From: Flavobacterium okayamense
Lineage (GTDB): Bacteria; Bacteroidota; Bacteroidia; Flavobacteriales; Flavobacteriaceae
Direction: 5' to 3'
Assembly: GCF_019702945.1 (NCBI RefSeq)
Contig: NZ_AP024749.1
Location: forward strand, 2,604,001 to 2,668,000
Length of the DNA stretch: 64,000 nt
In this document: piece by piece, positions 1-9,741 of the stretch
Layout: each line of letters opens with the position of its first letter
Numbering within the stretch: the first letter of the stretch is position 1
Made by a program: the position numbers and the translations under genes
The notes under the pieces: model-generated
What the model was told of the DNA's origin: nothing
The model's input: the letters and a program-made list of their open reading frames with translations, nothing else
The model's database searches: none

Positions 1-503
1 CTATTTTAAGAGCGAGTAAGACTGCTAAAATTATTATTATTGGACAAGCTCCAGGTATTCGAGTTCATAATAGTGGTATTCCCTGGAATGATCCAAGTGG
101 AATTGAACTAAGAAGATGGTTAAACATTGACTCAGAAGTCTTTTATGACACTTCTGAAATCGCTATTATTCCAATGGGATTTTGTTATCCTGGGACAGGC
201 AAAAGTGGTGATTTACCACCTAGAAAAGAATGTGCACCAACATGGCATGAAAAGCTTTTTAATTTTATGCCTAATGTTGAGTTAATTTTGTTAATAGGAC
301 AATATTCACAAAAGTTTTACTTAGAGAAACCCAAGAAAAATTTAACCGAAATCGTAAAAAGTTTCGAAGAATACTTACCAAAATATTTTTGTTTACCACA
401 TCCTTCTCCTCGTAATCGAATATGGATGAAAAAAAACTCTTGGTTCGAAGAAGATGTAATTCCTGTTTTAAGGCAAAAAATTGAAACTATTTTAAAAAAA
501 TAA
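1..503 (+). CDS. Uracil-DNA glycosylase superfamily protein (5' end outside window)
   Basis: The reading frame is open from base 3 and ends at the TAA at 501-503, so the N-terminus is missing. About 166 residues are visible. They include GQAPG followed by H-N-S-G-I-P-W-N-D near the left edge and HPSPRN near the C-terminus. These are the active-site water-activating loop and the DNA-intercalation loop of the uracil-DNA glycosylase fold. Family members excise uracil, or related damaged bases, from DNA. The exact UDG family cannot be fixed without the N-terminus, where Fe-S cysteines would sit in families 4 and 5. The gene converges on rocD across a shared terminator. Confidence 0.8.
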   Translation, partial: ILRASKTAKIIIIGQAPGIRVHNSGIPWNDPSGIELRRWLNIDSEVFYDTSEIAIIPMGFCYPGTGKSGDLPPRKECAPTWHEKLFNFMPNVELILLIGQYSQKFYLEKPKKNLTEIVKSFEEYLPKYFCLPHPSPRNRIWMKKNSWFEEDVIPVLRQKIETILKK

Positions 504-530
504 ATCCCGATTTCTCAGGATTTATTTTAT
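497..530. terminator. Bidirectional terminator between UDG-like gene and rocD
   Basis: A perfect 9-bp stem (AATAAATCC at 499-507, GGATTTATT at 518-526) has a 10-nt loop and T-rich flanks on both sides. It lies between two convergent genes. Confidence 0.6.
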
Positions 531-1772
531 TTATTCAAACTCTTGAAGTGTTTTAGTTATAATTGAAATACAATCTAACAATTGCTCTTCATTCATTACT
601 AAAGGCGGAGCAAAACGAATAATGTTTCCGTGAGTTGGCTTAGCTAACAAACCATTATCACGTAGCTTCATACAAATATTCCAAGCAGTATCACTTTCCT
701 CAGTATCATTAATTACGATGGCATTTAATAAACCTTTACCACGAACTAAAGTACAAATATTACTTGTTGATATATATTTATCTAATTCATAACGGAAAAT
801 TTCACCTAATTTTTCAGCATTTTCAGCAAGCTTTTCATCTTTTACAACCTCTAAAGCAGCAATTGCAACCGCAGCAGCAACAGGATTTCCACCGAAAGTT
901 GAACCATGCTGACCTGGTTTAATCACATTCATAATAGCATCGTTTGCTAAAACCGCTGAAACAGGATAAACGCCACCCGATAATGCTTTTCCCAAGATTA
1001 ATACATCTGGTTGAACATTTTCATGTTGAACCGCTAATAATTTTCCTGTTCTAGCAACTCCTGTTTGAACTTCATCTGCAATGAATAAAACATTGTGTTT
1101 TTCACATAAAGCTTTTGCTTTTGCTAAATAACCTTCACTAGGAACATAAACTCCAGCTTCACCTTGAATTGGCTCCACTAAGAATCCAGCGATATTAGGT
1201 GATGACGTAATTGCTTTTTCTAGAGCATCAATATCATCATAAGCTATTTTAATAAATCCAGCTGTATATGGTCCGAAATTTTTACGTGCATTCTCATCAT
1301 TTGAGAACGAAATAATAGTTGTTGTTCTTCCGTGGAAATTATTTTCACATACTATAATTTGTGCTTCATTTTCGTGAATTCCTTTTTTCTCATAAGCCCA
1401 TTTTCTACAGATTTTTAAAGCCGTTTCAACAGCTTCTGCACCTGTATTCATAGGTAAAACTTTATCGAAACCAAAATATTTCGTTACAAACTCTTCGTAA
1501 ACTCCTAATTTATCGTTGTAGAAAGCTCTGGATGTTAATGTTAATGTTTGTGCTTGTTCCATCATTGCACCAACAATTTTCGGATGACAATGACCCTGAT
1601 TCACAGCAGAATAAGCTGAAAGAAAATCGTAATATTTTTTCCCTTCAACATCCCAAACATACACACCTTCTCCTTTGCTTAAAACAACAGGTAATGGATG
1701 ATAGTTATGAGCTCCATATTTATCTTCTAACGCAATAGCTTCTGCAGAATTTAATTTTTCTAAAACTGACAT
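531..1772 (-). CDS. rocD: Ornithine--oxo-acid aminotransferase
   Basis: A 413-residue class-III PLP aminotransferase. It converts ornithine and 2-oxoglutarate to glutamate semialdehyde and glutamate, linking arginine/ornithine and proline metabolism in the cytosol. Visible marks are [12 protein letters not shown] (phosphate-binding region), F-H-G-R, the PLP-pyridine aspartate in IADEVQTG (D233) and the Schiff-base lysine in LGKALSGG (K262). The frame can be extended to 1841, but the -7 box at 1839-1846 lies at that extended start. The start is therefore taken as the ATG at 1772 (MSVLEKL), which gives the usual family length. proC, which completes the route to proline, lies about 21 kb away. 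Confidence 0.95.
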   Translation of the reverse strand: MSVLEKLNSAEAIALEDKYGAHNYHPLPVVLSKGEGVYVWDVEGKKYYDFLSAYSAVNQGHCHPKIVGAMMEQAQTLTLTSRAFYNDKLGVYEEFVTKYFGFDKVLPMNTGAEAVETALKICRKWAYEKKGIHENEAQIIVCENNFHGRTTTIISFSNDENARKNFGPYTAGFIKIAYDDIDALEKAITSSPNIAGFLVEPIQGEAGVYVPSEGYLAKAKALCEKHNVLFIADEVQTGVARTGKLLAVQHENVQPDVLILGKALSGGVYPVSAVLANDAIMNVIKPGQHGSTFGGNPVAAAVAIAALEVVKDEKLAENAEKLGEIFRYELDKYISTSNICTLVRGKGLLNAIVINDTEESDTAWNICMKLRDNGLLAKPTHGNIIRFAPPLVMNEEQLLDCISIITKTLQEFE

Positions 1773-1838
1773 TCTTTTATTTTTTAATTTTTGAATATGC
1801 AATTCCTTCTTAATTTGGAGAGAAATCATCCATACTTG

Positions 1839-1846
1839 CAAAGTTA
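1839..1846 (-). promoter_or_regulatory. rocD -7 promoter box (TAACTTTG)
   Basis: On the minus strand TAACTTTG matches the Bacteroidota TAnnTTTG -7 consensus. It predicts a start near 1832 and a leader of about 60 nt. No clear -33 TTG is seen. Confidence 0.45.
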
Positions 1847-1886
1847 AGAATTAAAATATTTTATAAAAACCATTTTAATTTAAAAC

Positions 1887-1915
1887 TTGAAAAATAAAAA
1901 ATATCTATATATTTG
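1887..1915 (+). promoter_or_regulatory. Promoter of the secreted amidase gene
   Basis: TTG at 1887-1889, an 18-nt spacer and TATATTTG at 1908-1915 fit the Bacteroidota -33/-7 pattern. The ATG follows 22 nt later at 1938. Confidence 0.6.
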
Positions 1916-1937
1916 ATTTCTAATCAATTTGCAATCT

Positions 1938-4900
1938 ATGAGAAAAAAATTACTACTCCTCTTTTTACTATTAACTCAATTTTTATTAGCCCAAGAATGG
2001 GAAATTAATTCAAACAACCGCTATAATTCTTTTTTCCAAGAAGCTTATAATTTATATCCTTCAATACCAAAAGGAATTTTAGAATCTGTTGCATATACAA
2101 ACACTCATATTCGACATATTCAGCCAGAAAATGAAGCGCCAAGTTGTAGTGATTTACCACAATACTTTGGAGTAATAGGATTAGTTGAAAATGGAAAAGG
2201 TTATTTTAGTGAAAATTTAAAAATAGTCGCTCAACTATCAGGCTTTTCTGAAAAACAAATTAAAGATAATCCGAGAACTAACATTTTAGCATTTGCAAAG
2301 GCCTATGAAATTTTAAGAATTAGGCTAAATATCGATTCGAAAATAGAAAATCAATATCCTATTCTATTAGAATTGAGTGAACTACCAAAATCATCAGAAA
2401 AGAATGAAGCATTTATTTTTGATACGTATGCTTATTCCGTTTTCAAAAACTTAAATTCTGTTACGTTTCAAAATACACATCAATTGCCTCAATATGAAAT
2501 TGATTTGAAATTGATATTTGGTGATGAGAACTTAAAAGTTTTAGAAGCCAAAAAGGTTATTATTGAAAATAATAGAATTTCAAATCCAAACGGAAATAAT
2601 TATAATCCATATAATAGTCGTTTTGCTCCACCATGTGGAGATGTTTCAGGAAGTTTTCCTTATACTGTTTTATCAGCTCCTGCAGATCCTTCAAACTATA
2701 GCTCAAGAAGTGGAACTCCAATTACTCATGTTACTATTCATACTATGCAAGGAAGTTACGCCGGAGCAATTTCTTGGTTTCAAAATCCATCTGCAAATGT
2801 TTCTGCTCATTATAATATAAGAGCTTCAGATGGTCAAATTACACAATCGGTTTGTGAAATCGATAAAGCTTGGCACGTAAGTAATTCAAACCCTTATGCA
2901 ATTGGAATTGAACATGAAGGTTACATTGCAGACGCAACTTGGTATACCAACGTAATGTATACTGTTTCTGCAGAACTAACAAAAGATATTGCTTCAAGAA
3001 GAAGTATAAATTTAATTAGAACATACGATAAAAATGGAGATAACGGATTAAATCCTTTAAGTGATGGCTGTTTTAAAATTAAAGGTCACCAACATTTCCC
3101 AAGTCAAACACACGTTGATCCAGGTCAGTATTGGGACTGGAACAAATATTACGATTTATTAAATCCGGCAACAAGTGCCCCAACATCAATTTATACAGCT
3201 TGTAGTGGAACTTTTTATGACAGCGGAGGTTCTGGAGGAAATTATGGTAATGACGAGCGTAATTTCTATTTGATTAAACCAACTGGTGCTGGAAGTGTTT
3301 CGATTGATTTTACAAGTTTAAATTTAGAAACCAATTACGATTATCTTTACATTTATGATGGTGAAAGTTATAATGACCCGTTAATAGCTACTTTAAACGG
3401 AACAACATTACCTGGAACGATTACTGCAACCAGTGGAAAAATGCTTTTAGAATTCAGGACTGATTGTGCAACCGTTACATCAGGTTGGGTAGCAAATTGG
3501 TCATGTAATATGGCATCACCTATTTGTGAAGAACCAACAAATCTTAACGAAATAAACCTAACTCATAATCAAGTTACTTTGGATTGGGATGATGTTCCTT
3601 CTGCACAATCTTACGAAGTGAAATTTAAACACATTTTAGCTTCATCTTGGCAAACTTTTACAACTAATAATTCTTATTTAGATGTAACAGGATTAGCTGC
3701 TGATGGACATTATCTATGGCAAGTGAGAACAAATTGTGGTAGTGGAAATTATTCGCAATGGGCAGGAACCGAATTTACAAATACAAATGCCATTGTGAAT
3801 ACCACAACTACACTTTGTGAAGGAACTTTTACAGATACAGGTTCAGAAATAGGTGGCTATAGAAATAATGAAAGTTACAATTTTACTATTGCTCCAACAG
3901 GCGCTTCAAGTGTAACGCTAACTTTTAGCAGTTTTGACATTGAAAACAATTATGATTTCCTAAGAATTTATGATGGCCCTACAACGGCTTCTCCTCTATT
4001 GGGAACATACACAAATACAAATATGCCTCCTAGTATTACTTCAACCAGTAATAGTTTAACTATTCGTTTTACTTCGGATACGGCAACTACAAGACCAGGT
4101 TGGGTTGCCAATTGGTCGTGTTGTAAAAATCCAACGATTACTTCTTTAACAGCTTCAGATAATTCCATTTGTGAATTAGAAACTGTAACATTAAATATTA
4201 ATGGAAGTTTGAATGATGCAACGCAATGGGCAATATATAGCGGAACTTGTGGTGGAACTTTACTTGGAACAACAACTTCAAATACATTTGATGTTACACC
4301 AAGTGCTACAACTACTTATTTCGTAAGAGGAATTGGTGGTTGTCCTTCAACACAACCTTGTAGTTCAATAACTATAAATGTTGGAAATCCAGAAATTGAT
4401 GTTTTAGGAAATTCAATAAGTATTGTAAATAATGATGTTACACCTTCAACTACAGATGATACTGATTTTGGTACAGTAAGTACAAATACAACAAATACGT
4501 TTACAATTGAAAATAACGGAAGTGACGATTTAGTAATTACAGAAATTACTCTTTCAGGTGTTGACGCTACCGATTTTTCAATTAGTGGAATTACATTACC
4601 TGCAACTATTACTTCTGGAAATTCAATAACTTTTGATGTTAATTTCATCATTGTAACAAGCGGAACTAAAAATGCAACAGTAACAATTGATAATAACGAT
4701 TGTAATGAATCAAGTTATAGTTTTGATATACGTGCCACTTCAGGTTGTGGAAATACTACAACTTGGAACGGAAGCTCATGGAGTAATGGCTCGCCTTCAT
4801 TAACAAAAGCGGTTGTATTTACTGGAAATTATAGTTCTACAGCAAGTATTTTTGCTTGTAACATATTAATTACAAATAACGCTCAAGTAACTTTTAATAG

Positions 4901-6317
4901 CGGACACACATTAATTATTGATAACGAAATTACAGTTGACGTTGGTTCTTTATTAACAATTGAAAATAATTCGGCTTTACGTCAAGTCAATGATAATGCA
5001 GTTAATTCTGGAAATATTATTGTAAAAAGAAATTCAGCTCCAATGATTCGTTTGGATTATACAGCATGGGGAAGTCCAGTTGAAAACCAACAATTGCAGG
5101 CTTTTTCGCCAAATACAATATCAAATCGTTTTTATGAATATTTGTATACCGGAACTACAACAGCTACTGCATTTCAAAATGTAAATCCAAATACGAATTT
5201 TGAAATTGGAAAAGGATATTTAATTCGTGTCGATAATACTTGGCCGGCCGCTACTCCAACGGTTTTCAACGGAACATTTAATGGAATTCCTGCTAACGGA
5301 ATTTACTCAAAATCGGTAGGATTAGGATACAATTTATTGAGTAATCCCTTCCCTTCTCCTATAAGCGGAAATTCATTCTTAGGTCAAAATCCATCAATAA
5401 ATGCACTATATTTTTGGACACATACTGTTCCTTCTTCTGGAGGAAGTTATCCTTCTAACAATTATGCCAGTTATACAACTTTAGGAGGAACAGCTTCTGC
5501 TTCAGGAAGTGCCATTCCTAACGGAACTATTGCTGTTGGTCAGGGTTTTTATATAAACAAAACAGGTTCAGCTGGAACGGCAAATTTTAAAAACAACCAA
5601 CGTGTAAATGCTTCTGCAAGCACACAATTCTTTAGAACTACTGAAGAAACGGAAACACATCGTTTTTGGATAAACCTAAATTCGGTTAATCAACCTATTA
5701 ATCAAATATTAGTTGGTTACACAGAAAATGCGACAAATGGTTTAGACAATCAAATAGATGGAAGAATGCTAGACCAATCAAAATCAATGTTGTATAGTAT
5801 TGTTAGTAATGAAAGTTTAGTAATTCAAGGTAGAGCTTTACCTTTTACAAGTGACGATGTAGTTACTTTAGGATTTAAAGCAATTGAAAAAGGAACTTTT
5901 GAAATTTCGTTAGAAATGATTGATGGTTTATTTGCAGACCAAGATATTTATTTGAAAGACAAAGCAATTGGTTACACACATAACTTAAAAGAAAATAAAT
6001 ATAGTTTTATTACTGAAGTTGGTGAATTTGAAAACCGATTTGAGATTGTCTATAAAAAATCAAGTTCTCAATTAAACGAAATAACAAATAATGAAGTTTT
6101 TGCTTATTCGAGTAATGAAAATATTACAGTAAATTCTAACAACAAAAAGGTAAATAAAATTGAAGTTTACGATATTTTAGGTCGAAAATTGTTTGAAAGT
6201 AAAAATGTGAATCATAATAGTTTTTCTATTAATTCAATTTTAAAAGAAAACCAACCTTTACTACTGAAAATTCAATTAGAAAACAATGAAATTCAAATAA
6301 AGAAAATAATCCACTAA
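1938..6317 (+). CDS. Secreted multidomain N-acetylmuramoyl-L-alanine amidase with T9SS type C sorting signal
   Basis: A 1459-residue exported protein. A signal peptide (residues 1-20, ending LLAQ) is followed by a helical region (about 20-235) and an Amidase_2-like domain (about 255-415). That domain has zinc-ligand candidates in HVTIHT and GHQHFPSQTH, and it would cleave the amide bond between MurNAc and the stem peptide. Next come CUB 1 (420-530), a fibronectin type III domain (535-620), CUB 2 (625-730), an Ig-like stretch and a choice-of-anchor D domain (817-935). A long C-terminal region ends in a DILGR-type sorting module and basic tail typical of T9SS type C substrates. The frame opens with TTG at 1929, but the ATG at 1938 starts the signal peptide. 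It probably acts at the cell surface or on other cells' peptidoglycan. Confidence 0.88.
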   Translation: MRKKLLLLFLLLTQFLLAQEWEINSNNRYNSFFQEAYNLYPSIPKGILESVAYTNTHIRHIQPENEAPSCSDLPQYFGVIGLVENGKGYFSENLKIVAQLSGFSEKQIKDNPRTNILAFAKAYEILRIRLNIDSKIENQYPILLELSELPKSSEKNEAFIFDTYAYSVFKNLNSVTFQNTHQLPQYEIDLKLIFGDENLKVLEAKKVIIENNRISNPNGNNYNPYNSRFAPPCGDVSGSFPYTVLSAPADPSNYSSRSGTPITHVTIHTMQGSYAGAISWFQNPSANVSAHYNIRASDGQITQSVCEIDKAWHVSNSNPYAIGIEHEGYIADATWYTNVMYTVSAELTKDIASRRSINLIRTYDKNGDNGLNPLSDGCFKIKGHQHFPSQTHVDPGQYWDWNKYYDLLNPATSAPTSIYTACSGTFYDSGGSGGNYGNDERNFYLIKPTGAGSVSIDFTSLNLETNYDYLYIYDGESYNDPLIATLNGTTLPGTITATSGKMLLEFRTDCATVTSGWVANWSCNMASPICEEPTNLNEINLTHNQVTLDWDDVPSAQSYEVKFKHILASSWQTFTTNNSYLDVTGLAADGHYLWQVRTNCGSGNYSQWAGTEFTNTNAIVNTTTTLCEGTFTDTGSEIGGYRNNESYNFTIAPTGASSVTLTFSSFDIENNYDFLRIYDGPTTASPLLGTYTNTNMPPSITSTSNSLTIRFTSDTATTRPGWVANWSCCKNPTITSLTASDNSICELETVTLNINGSLNDATQWAIYSGTCGGTLLGTTTSNTFDVTPSATTTYFVRGIGGCPSTQPCSSITINVGNPEIDVLGNSISIVNNDVTPSTTDDTDFGTVSTNTTNTFTIENNGSDDLVITEITLSGVDATDFSISGITLPATITSGNSITFDVNFIIVTSGTKNATVTIDNNDCNESSYSFDIRATSGCGNTTTWNGSSWSNGSPSLTKAVVFTGNYSSTASIFACNILITNNAQVTFNSGHTLIIDNEITVDVGSLLTIENNSALRQVNDNAVNSGNIIVKRNSAPMIRLDYTAWGSPVENQQLQAFSPNTISNRFYEYLYTGTTTATAFQNVNPNTNFEIGKGYLIRVDNTWPAATPTVFNGTFNGIPANGIYSKSVGLGYNLLSNPFPSPISGNSFLGQNPSINALYFWTHTVPSSGGSYPSNNYASYTTLGGTASASGSAIPNGTIAVGQGFYINKTGSAGTANFKNNQRVNASASTQFFRTTEETETHRFWINLNSVNQPINQILVGYTENATNGLDNQIDGRMLDQSKSMLYSIVSNESLVIQGRALPFTSDDVVTLGFKAIEKGTFEISLEMIDGLFADQDIYLKDKAIGYTHNLKENKYSFITEVGEFENRFEIVYKKSSSQLNEITNNEVFAYSSNENITVNSNNKKVNKIEVYDILGRKLFESKNVNHNSFSINSILKENQPLLLKIQLENNEIQIKKIIH

Positions 6318-6318
6318 G

Positions 6319-6347
6319 AATAACCCCATTTTGGGGTTATTTTTTTA
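6319..6347 (+). terminator. Rho-independent terminator after the amidase gene
   Basis: The stem AATAACCCC (6319-6327) / GGGGTTATT (6333-6341) is followed by seven T residues. Confidence 0.75.
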
Positions 6348-6369
6348 TTTATCTCTTACCAAAACATTT

Positions 6370-6377
6370 TATCTTTG
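6370..6377 (+). promoter_or_regulatory. rlmD -7 box only 5 nt before the start codon
   Basis: TATCTTTG matches TAnnTTTG exactly, and the ATG is at 6382. A transcript starting about 5-8 nt after the box would be leaderless or nearly so. No convincing -33 TTG is visible at the usual spacing. Confidence 0.5.
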
Positions 6378-6381
6378 CCGT

Positions 6382-7794
6382 ATGGGAAGAAAAAGAACCG
6401 AACGTATAGTTTTTGAAAATATTGAAGTATTAGATGCTGGCGCAAAAGGCGTTTCAGTAGCTAAAGCACCTGATGGAAAAGTAATCTTTTTACCAAATGT
6501 TGTACCAGGTGATGTAGTTGATGTACAAACTACAAAAAAGAGAAAAGCATACTACGAAGGAAAAGCAACAAAAATTCATTCGTACTCAAAAGATAGAGTT
6601 GAACCAATTTGCGAACATTTTGGTGTTTGTGGTGGATGTAAATGGCAAAATATGAAGTATGAGAGTCAGTTATTTTACAAAAACCAAGAAGTTCAAAATA
6701 ACTTAAAACGAATTGGCAAAGTTGAATTACCTGAATTTGAACCGATTTTAGGTTCTGAAAAACAATTTTTCTATCGCAATAAAATGGAATTTGGTTTTTC
6801 TAACGCCCGTTGGATGACACAAGAAGAAATTGCCAGTGGAAAAGAATTTGAACATAAAAACGCTTTAGGTTTCCATATTCCAAGAATGTGGGATAAAATT
6901 TTAGATATTGAAAAATGTCATTTACAACAAGATCCTTCTAATGCAATTCGAAACGAAATCAAAGAATTTGCAGTAAAGAATGGATTAGAATTTTACGATG
7001 CTCGTAATCAAGAAGGCTTTTTAAGAACGTTAATGATTCGTACGGCTTCTACTGGTGAAATAATGGTTCTTATCCAGTTTTATAAAGAAAATAAGGCGAA
7101 TCGCGAATTATTATTAAATTTTGTTGCAGAACGTTTTCCTGAAATCACTTCCCTACTTTATGTAATCAATAGCAAAGGAAACGACACCTTATACGACCAA
7201 GATATTAAGTTATTTAAAGGTCGCGAATACATTTTAGAAGAAATGGAAGGTTTACATTTTAGTATAAATGCAAAATCTTTCTATCAAACGAATTCTGATC
7301 AAGCCTACGAATTGTATAAAATTACGCGTGATTTTGCAGGATTAACGGGTGAAGAATTAGTGTATGATTTATATACAGGTACTGGAACAATTGCACAATT
7401 TGTGTCTAAAAAAGCAAAGAAAGTTATAGGTGTTGAAGCAGTACCAGAAGCTATTGAAGACGCTAAAGCTAATGCAGAACGCAATAAAATTACAAATTGT
7501 GAGTTTTTTGTGGGTGACATGAAAAATGTTTTCAACGATGAGTTTATTGCAACTCACGGACAACCAGACGTAATTATTACAGATCCTCCTAGAGACGGAA
7601 TGCATAAAGATGTAGTAGAAATGCTATTAAAAACTAATGTTCCAAAAATCGTTTATGTAAGTTGTAATTCAGCAACACAAGCAAGAGATTTAGCTTTAAT
7701 GGATGAAAAATATAAAGTTATAAGAGTTCGACCTGTTGATATGTTCCCGCAAACACATCATGTTGAAAATGTTGTACTTTTAGAAAAAAGATAA
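6382..7794 (+). CDS. rlmD: 23S rRNA (uracil-C5)-methyltransferase RlmD
   Basis: A 470-residue SAM-dependent methyltransferase of the RumA/RlmD/TrmA family. It methylates C5 of a uridine in 23S rRNA. An N-terminal TRAM domain (about 1-65) is followed by cysteines in CEHFGVCGGCKW and a later C-H-L, the four-cysteine [4Fe-4S] pattern of the RlmD branch. The C-terminal Rossmann domain has D-L-Y-T-G-T-G-T (SAM loop), TDPPRDG and the catalytic cysteine in VSCNSATQARDL. The upstream TTG at 6331 lies in the preceding terminator, so the start is the ATG at 6382. DUF6452 and DUF6048 genes follow, a gene order I recall from Flavobacteriaceae. Confidence 0.93.
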   Translation: MGRKRTERIVFENIEVLDAGAKGVSVAKAPDGKVIFLPNVVPGDVVDVQTTKKRKAYYEGKATKIHSYSKDRVEPICEHFGVCGGCKWQNMKYESQLFYKNQEVQNNLKRIGKVELPEFEPILGSEKQFFYRNKMEFGFSNARWMTQEEIASGKEFEHKNALGFHIPRMWDKILDIEKCHLQQDPSNAIRNEIKEFAVKNGLEFYDARNQEGFLRTLMIRTASTGEIMVLIQFYKENKANRELLLNFVAERFPEITSLLYVINSKGNDTLYDQDIKLFKGREYILEEMEGLHFSINAKSFYQTNSDQAYELYKITRDFAGLTGEELVYDLYTGTGTIAQFVSKKAKKVIGVEAVPEAIEDAKANAERNKITNCEFFVGDMKNVFNDEFIATHGQPDVIITDPPRDGMHKDVVEMLLKTNVPKIVYVSCNSATQARDLALMDEKYKVIRVRPVDMFPQTHHVENVVLLEKR

Positions 7795-7797
7795 AAT

Positions 7798-7819
7798 GAC
7801 CCTCATCGAGGGATTTTTA
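7798..7819 (+). terminator. Short hairpin terminator after rlmD
   Basis: The stem CCCTC (7800-7804) / GAGGG (7808-7812) with an ATC loop is followed by ATTTTT. The stem is only five base pairs, so read-through into the next gene is possible. Confidence 0.5.
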
Positions 7820-7850
7820 AAAAACAATATAATAAATTAGATTTATTAGT

Positions 7851-8369
7851 ATGAAAAAAATAGTTACTCCTCTTCTTCTTTTAATCTTTGCAGTTTCTTT
7901 TTGGAATTGTGAAAAAGATGATATTTGTGCCGAAGGAACAGTAACAACTCCAAGACTTGTTATTGAGTTTTACGATGTAGCAAGCCCAACAACTCTAAAG
8001 AATGTTACTAATCTTAGAGTTGAAGAATCTGGAACTGGAATTGGAGTTGTTTTTAATACCGCTCTTGCAGAAACTGATGCAAATAGATACTTAATAAATT
8101 CGAATAAAATTGAAATTCCTTTAAAAACTTTTGCAGATCAATCTCAGTTTGATTTCAAATTGAATTATGGAGATACAACTAATGAAGTAAATGATATAAT
8201 CACTATTGATTATTCAAGAGAAGACATTTATATTTCGAGAGCTTGCGGATATAAAACAAATTTTACTTTAAGTAATTTTAATTTTGAAACTAACTGGATT
8301 AGTAATGCAACTATCGAACAAACAAACGTAATTAACGAAAATGAAGTACATGTTAAAATATATTTTTAG
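7851..8369 (+). CDS. DUF6452 family lipoprotein
   Basis: A 172-residue protein with a lipoprotein signal (MKKIV...WNC, lipid-modified cysteine at 20) followed by E-K-D-D-I-C, the usual opening of DUF6452 proteins. The rest looks like a beta-rich periplasmic or outer-membrane-facing domain. The function is unknown. Its 3' end overlaps the next gene by about 29 nt, so the two are probably translated together. This pairing with a DUF6048 beta-barrel protein suggests a lipoprotein and barrel that work together in the outer membrane, which is inference from context. Confidence 0.75.
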   Translation: MKKIVTPLLLLIFAVSFWNCEKDDICAEGTVTTPRLVIEFYDVASPTTLKNVTNLRVEESGTGIGVVFNTALAETDANRYLINSNKIEIPLKTFADQSQFDFKLNYGDTTNEVNDIITIDYSREDIYISRACGYKTNFTLSNFNFETNWISNATIEQTNVINENEVHVKIYF

Positions 8370-9027
8370 TCTAAGTTTTTTGGTTATTTCATTTTTAGGA
8401 AAAGCTCAAGATTCAACAAAAGTTTATCCACAACGATATGGCTTAAGAGTTGGTGTTGATTTACATCGCTTATCAAAATCATTTTATGATAAAGATTATA
8501 AAGGATTAGAAATTGTTGGAGATTATCGACTTACGCGTAAATTTTATATTGCTGGTGAATTAGGAAATGAAGATAAAACAGTGGACGATGATCGTTTTAA
8601 TTTTACCACAAAAGGAACCTATTTTAAAGTTGGATTCGACTACAATGCATTTGAAAATTGGCTCGATATGGAAAATATGATTTATGCCGGAATGCGTTTT
8701 GGAGTAAGTTCGTTTTCTCATACGTTAAACTCGTATAAAATTTATGACCCAACTAATTACTATGGCGAAAACATTGTTTCTAGTGGTGAAGAATTTAATG
8801 GCTTAAATGCCTCTTGGCTTGAAGTTGTAGGCGGTTTAAAAGCCGAATTATTCAACAATGTATATTTAGGTGTATCTGTTCGTTTAAATTATTTATTATC
8901 AAATAAAGAACCTGAAAATTTTGGAAACTTATTCATTCCCGGTTTTAATAGAACCTATGATGGAAAATTTGGCGCTGGATTTAATTATACGCTAAGCTAT
9001 TTTATTCCAATTTATAAGAAGAAATAA
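8341..9027 (+). CDS. DUF6048 family outer-membrane protein
   Basis: A 228-residue protein with a signal peptide ending LGKAQ. It is followed by alternating amphipathic segments, many aromatic residues and glycines, and a C-terminal strand FNYTLSYFIPIYKKK, all consistent with a small outer-membrane beta-barrel. The gene overlaps DUF6452. The ATG at 8341 is used; an ATG at 8350 (MLKYIF) would give a shorter and equally good signal peptide. Function unknown. Confidence 0.72.
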   Translation: MKYMLKYIFSLSFLVISFLGKAQDSTKVYPQRYGLRVGVDLHRLSKSFYDKDYKGLEIVGDYRLTRKFYIAGELGNEDKTVDDDRFNFTTKGTYFKVGFDYNAFENWLDMENMIYAGMRFGVSSFSHTLNSYKIYDPTNYYGENIVSSGEEFNGLNASWLEVVGGLKAELFNNVYLGVSVRLNYLLSNKEPENFGNLFIPGFNRTYDGKFGAGFNYTLSYFIPIYKKK

Positions 9028-9028
9028 A

Positions 9029-9685
9029 ATGGTTGAACAATTTTTACCTTTCAAAAGATTACCTTCTTTACAACAAGCTTTAGAAATCAAAGATAAACTT
9101 GAATCAAATTCTATACAAGTAATTTTAGCGGATAATGTACCTCCAGTTGATATCACTTTTAGTGGAAGTACTGTTCAAAATCAAATTGATTTAAAAATAA
9201 AAAAAAGTGATTTTGAAAAAGCTAATAAAATTTTAGAAGCCGACGCTGAAAAAATTATCAACGATTTAGATAAAGAATATTATTTATTTGAATTTACAAA
9301 TGACGAATTATATGAGATATTACTGAAACCAGATGAATGGAATGAATTTGATTATAAATTATCTCAAAAAATATTAACTGAAAGAGGAAAATCGATTGAT
9401 GCGGATTTATTAAATTCCTTAAGAAATCAAAGGTTAAAAGAATTGGCTAAACCTGAAGAAAATCAAAGAGGTTGGATTTGGGTTGGCTATATTTTAACAT
9501 TACTTGGTGGCTTTTTTGGAATGATCATAGGTTATTTAATTTGGACTTCTAAAAAAACATTACCTAACGGAGAAGTTGTTAATTCTTATTCAGAACAAGA
9601 TAGAAAACATGGAAAATATATATTTTTTCTAGGCTTATTTTTACTTCCATCCTATATTATTTTGAGAATATTAAACTTTTTATAA
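9029..9685 (+). CDS. DUF2007-domain membrane protein
   Basis: 218 residues. The N-terminal ~75 residues fit DUF2007 (the putative signal-transducing protein family), with pattern L-P-S-L-x-x-A-L and K-x-x-D-F-E-K-A. A charged middle section follows, then two membrane helices (about 150-170 and 197-217), the first containing GWIWVGYILTLLGG. It starts 1 nt after the DUF6048 stop and ends at a strong terminator, so it is the last gene of the rlmD run. Function unknown; it is probably in the inner membrane with the N-terminal domain in the cytosol. Confidence 0.75.
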   Translation: MVEQFLPFKRLPSLQQALEIKDKLESNSIQVILADNVPPVDITFSGSTVQNQIDLKIKKSDFEKANKILEADAEKIINDLDKEYYLFEFTNDELYEILLKPDEWNEFDYKLSQKILTERGKSIDADLLNSLRNQRLKELAKPEENQRGWIWVGYILTLLGGFFGMIIGYLIWTSKKTLPNGEVVNSYSEQDRKHGKYIFFLGLFLLPSYIILRILNFL

Positions 9686-9688
9686 ATA

Positions 9689-9718
9689 AAAAAAACCACT
9701 CAATTAAGTGGTTTTTTT
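9689..9718. terminator. Bidirectional terminator between DUF2007 gene and sucC
   Basis: AAAAACCACT (9691-9700), a 6-nt loop and AGTGGTTTTT (9707-9716), with A-run and T-run on the two sides, lie between convergent genes. Confidence 0.8.
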
Positions 9719-9741
9719 ATATAGAAAAATCTAATATCTAA

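Noticed and set aside
3968..4168. Open frames on the opposite strand within the amidase, yidC, guaA, glnN and icmF genes
   Set aside because: They are opposite-strand shadows of clear coding sequence with no motif or promoter of their own.
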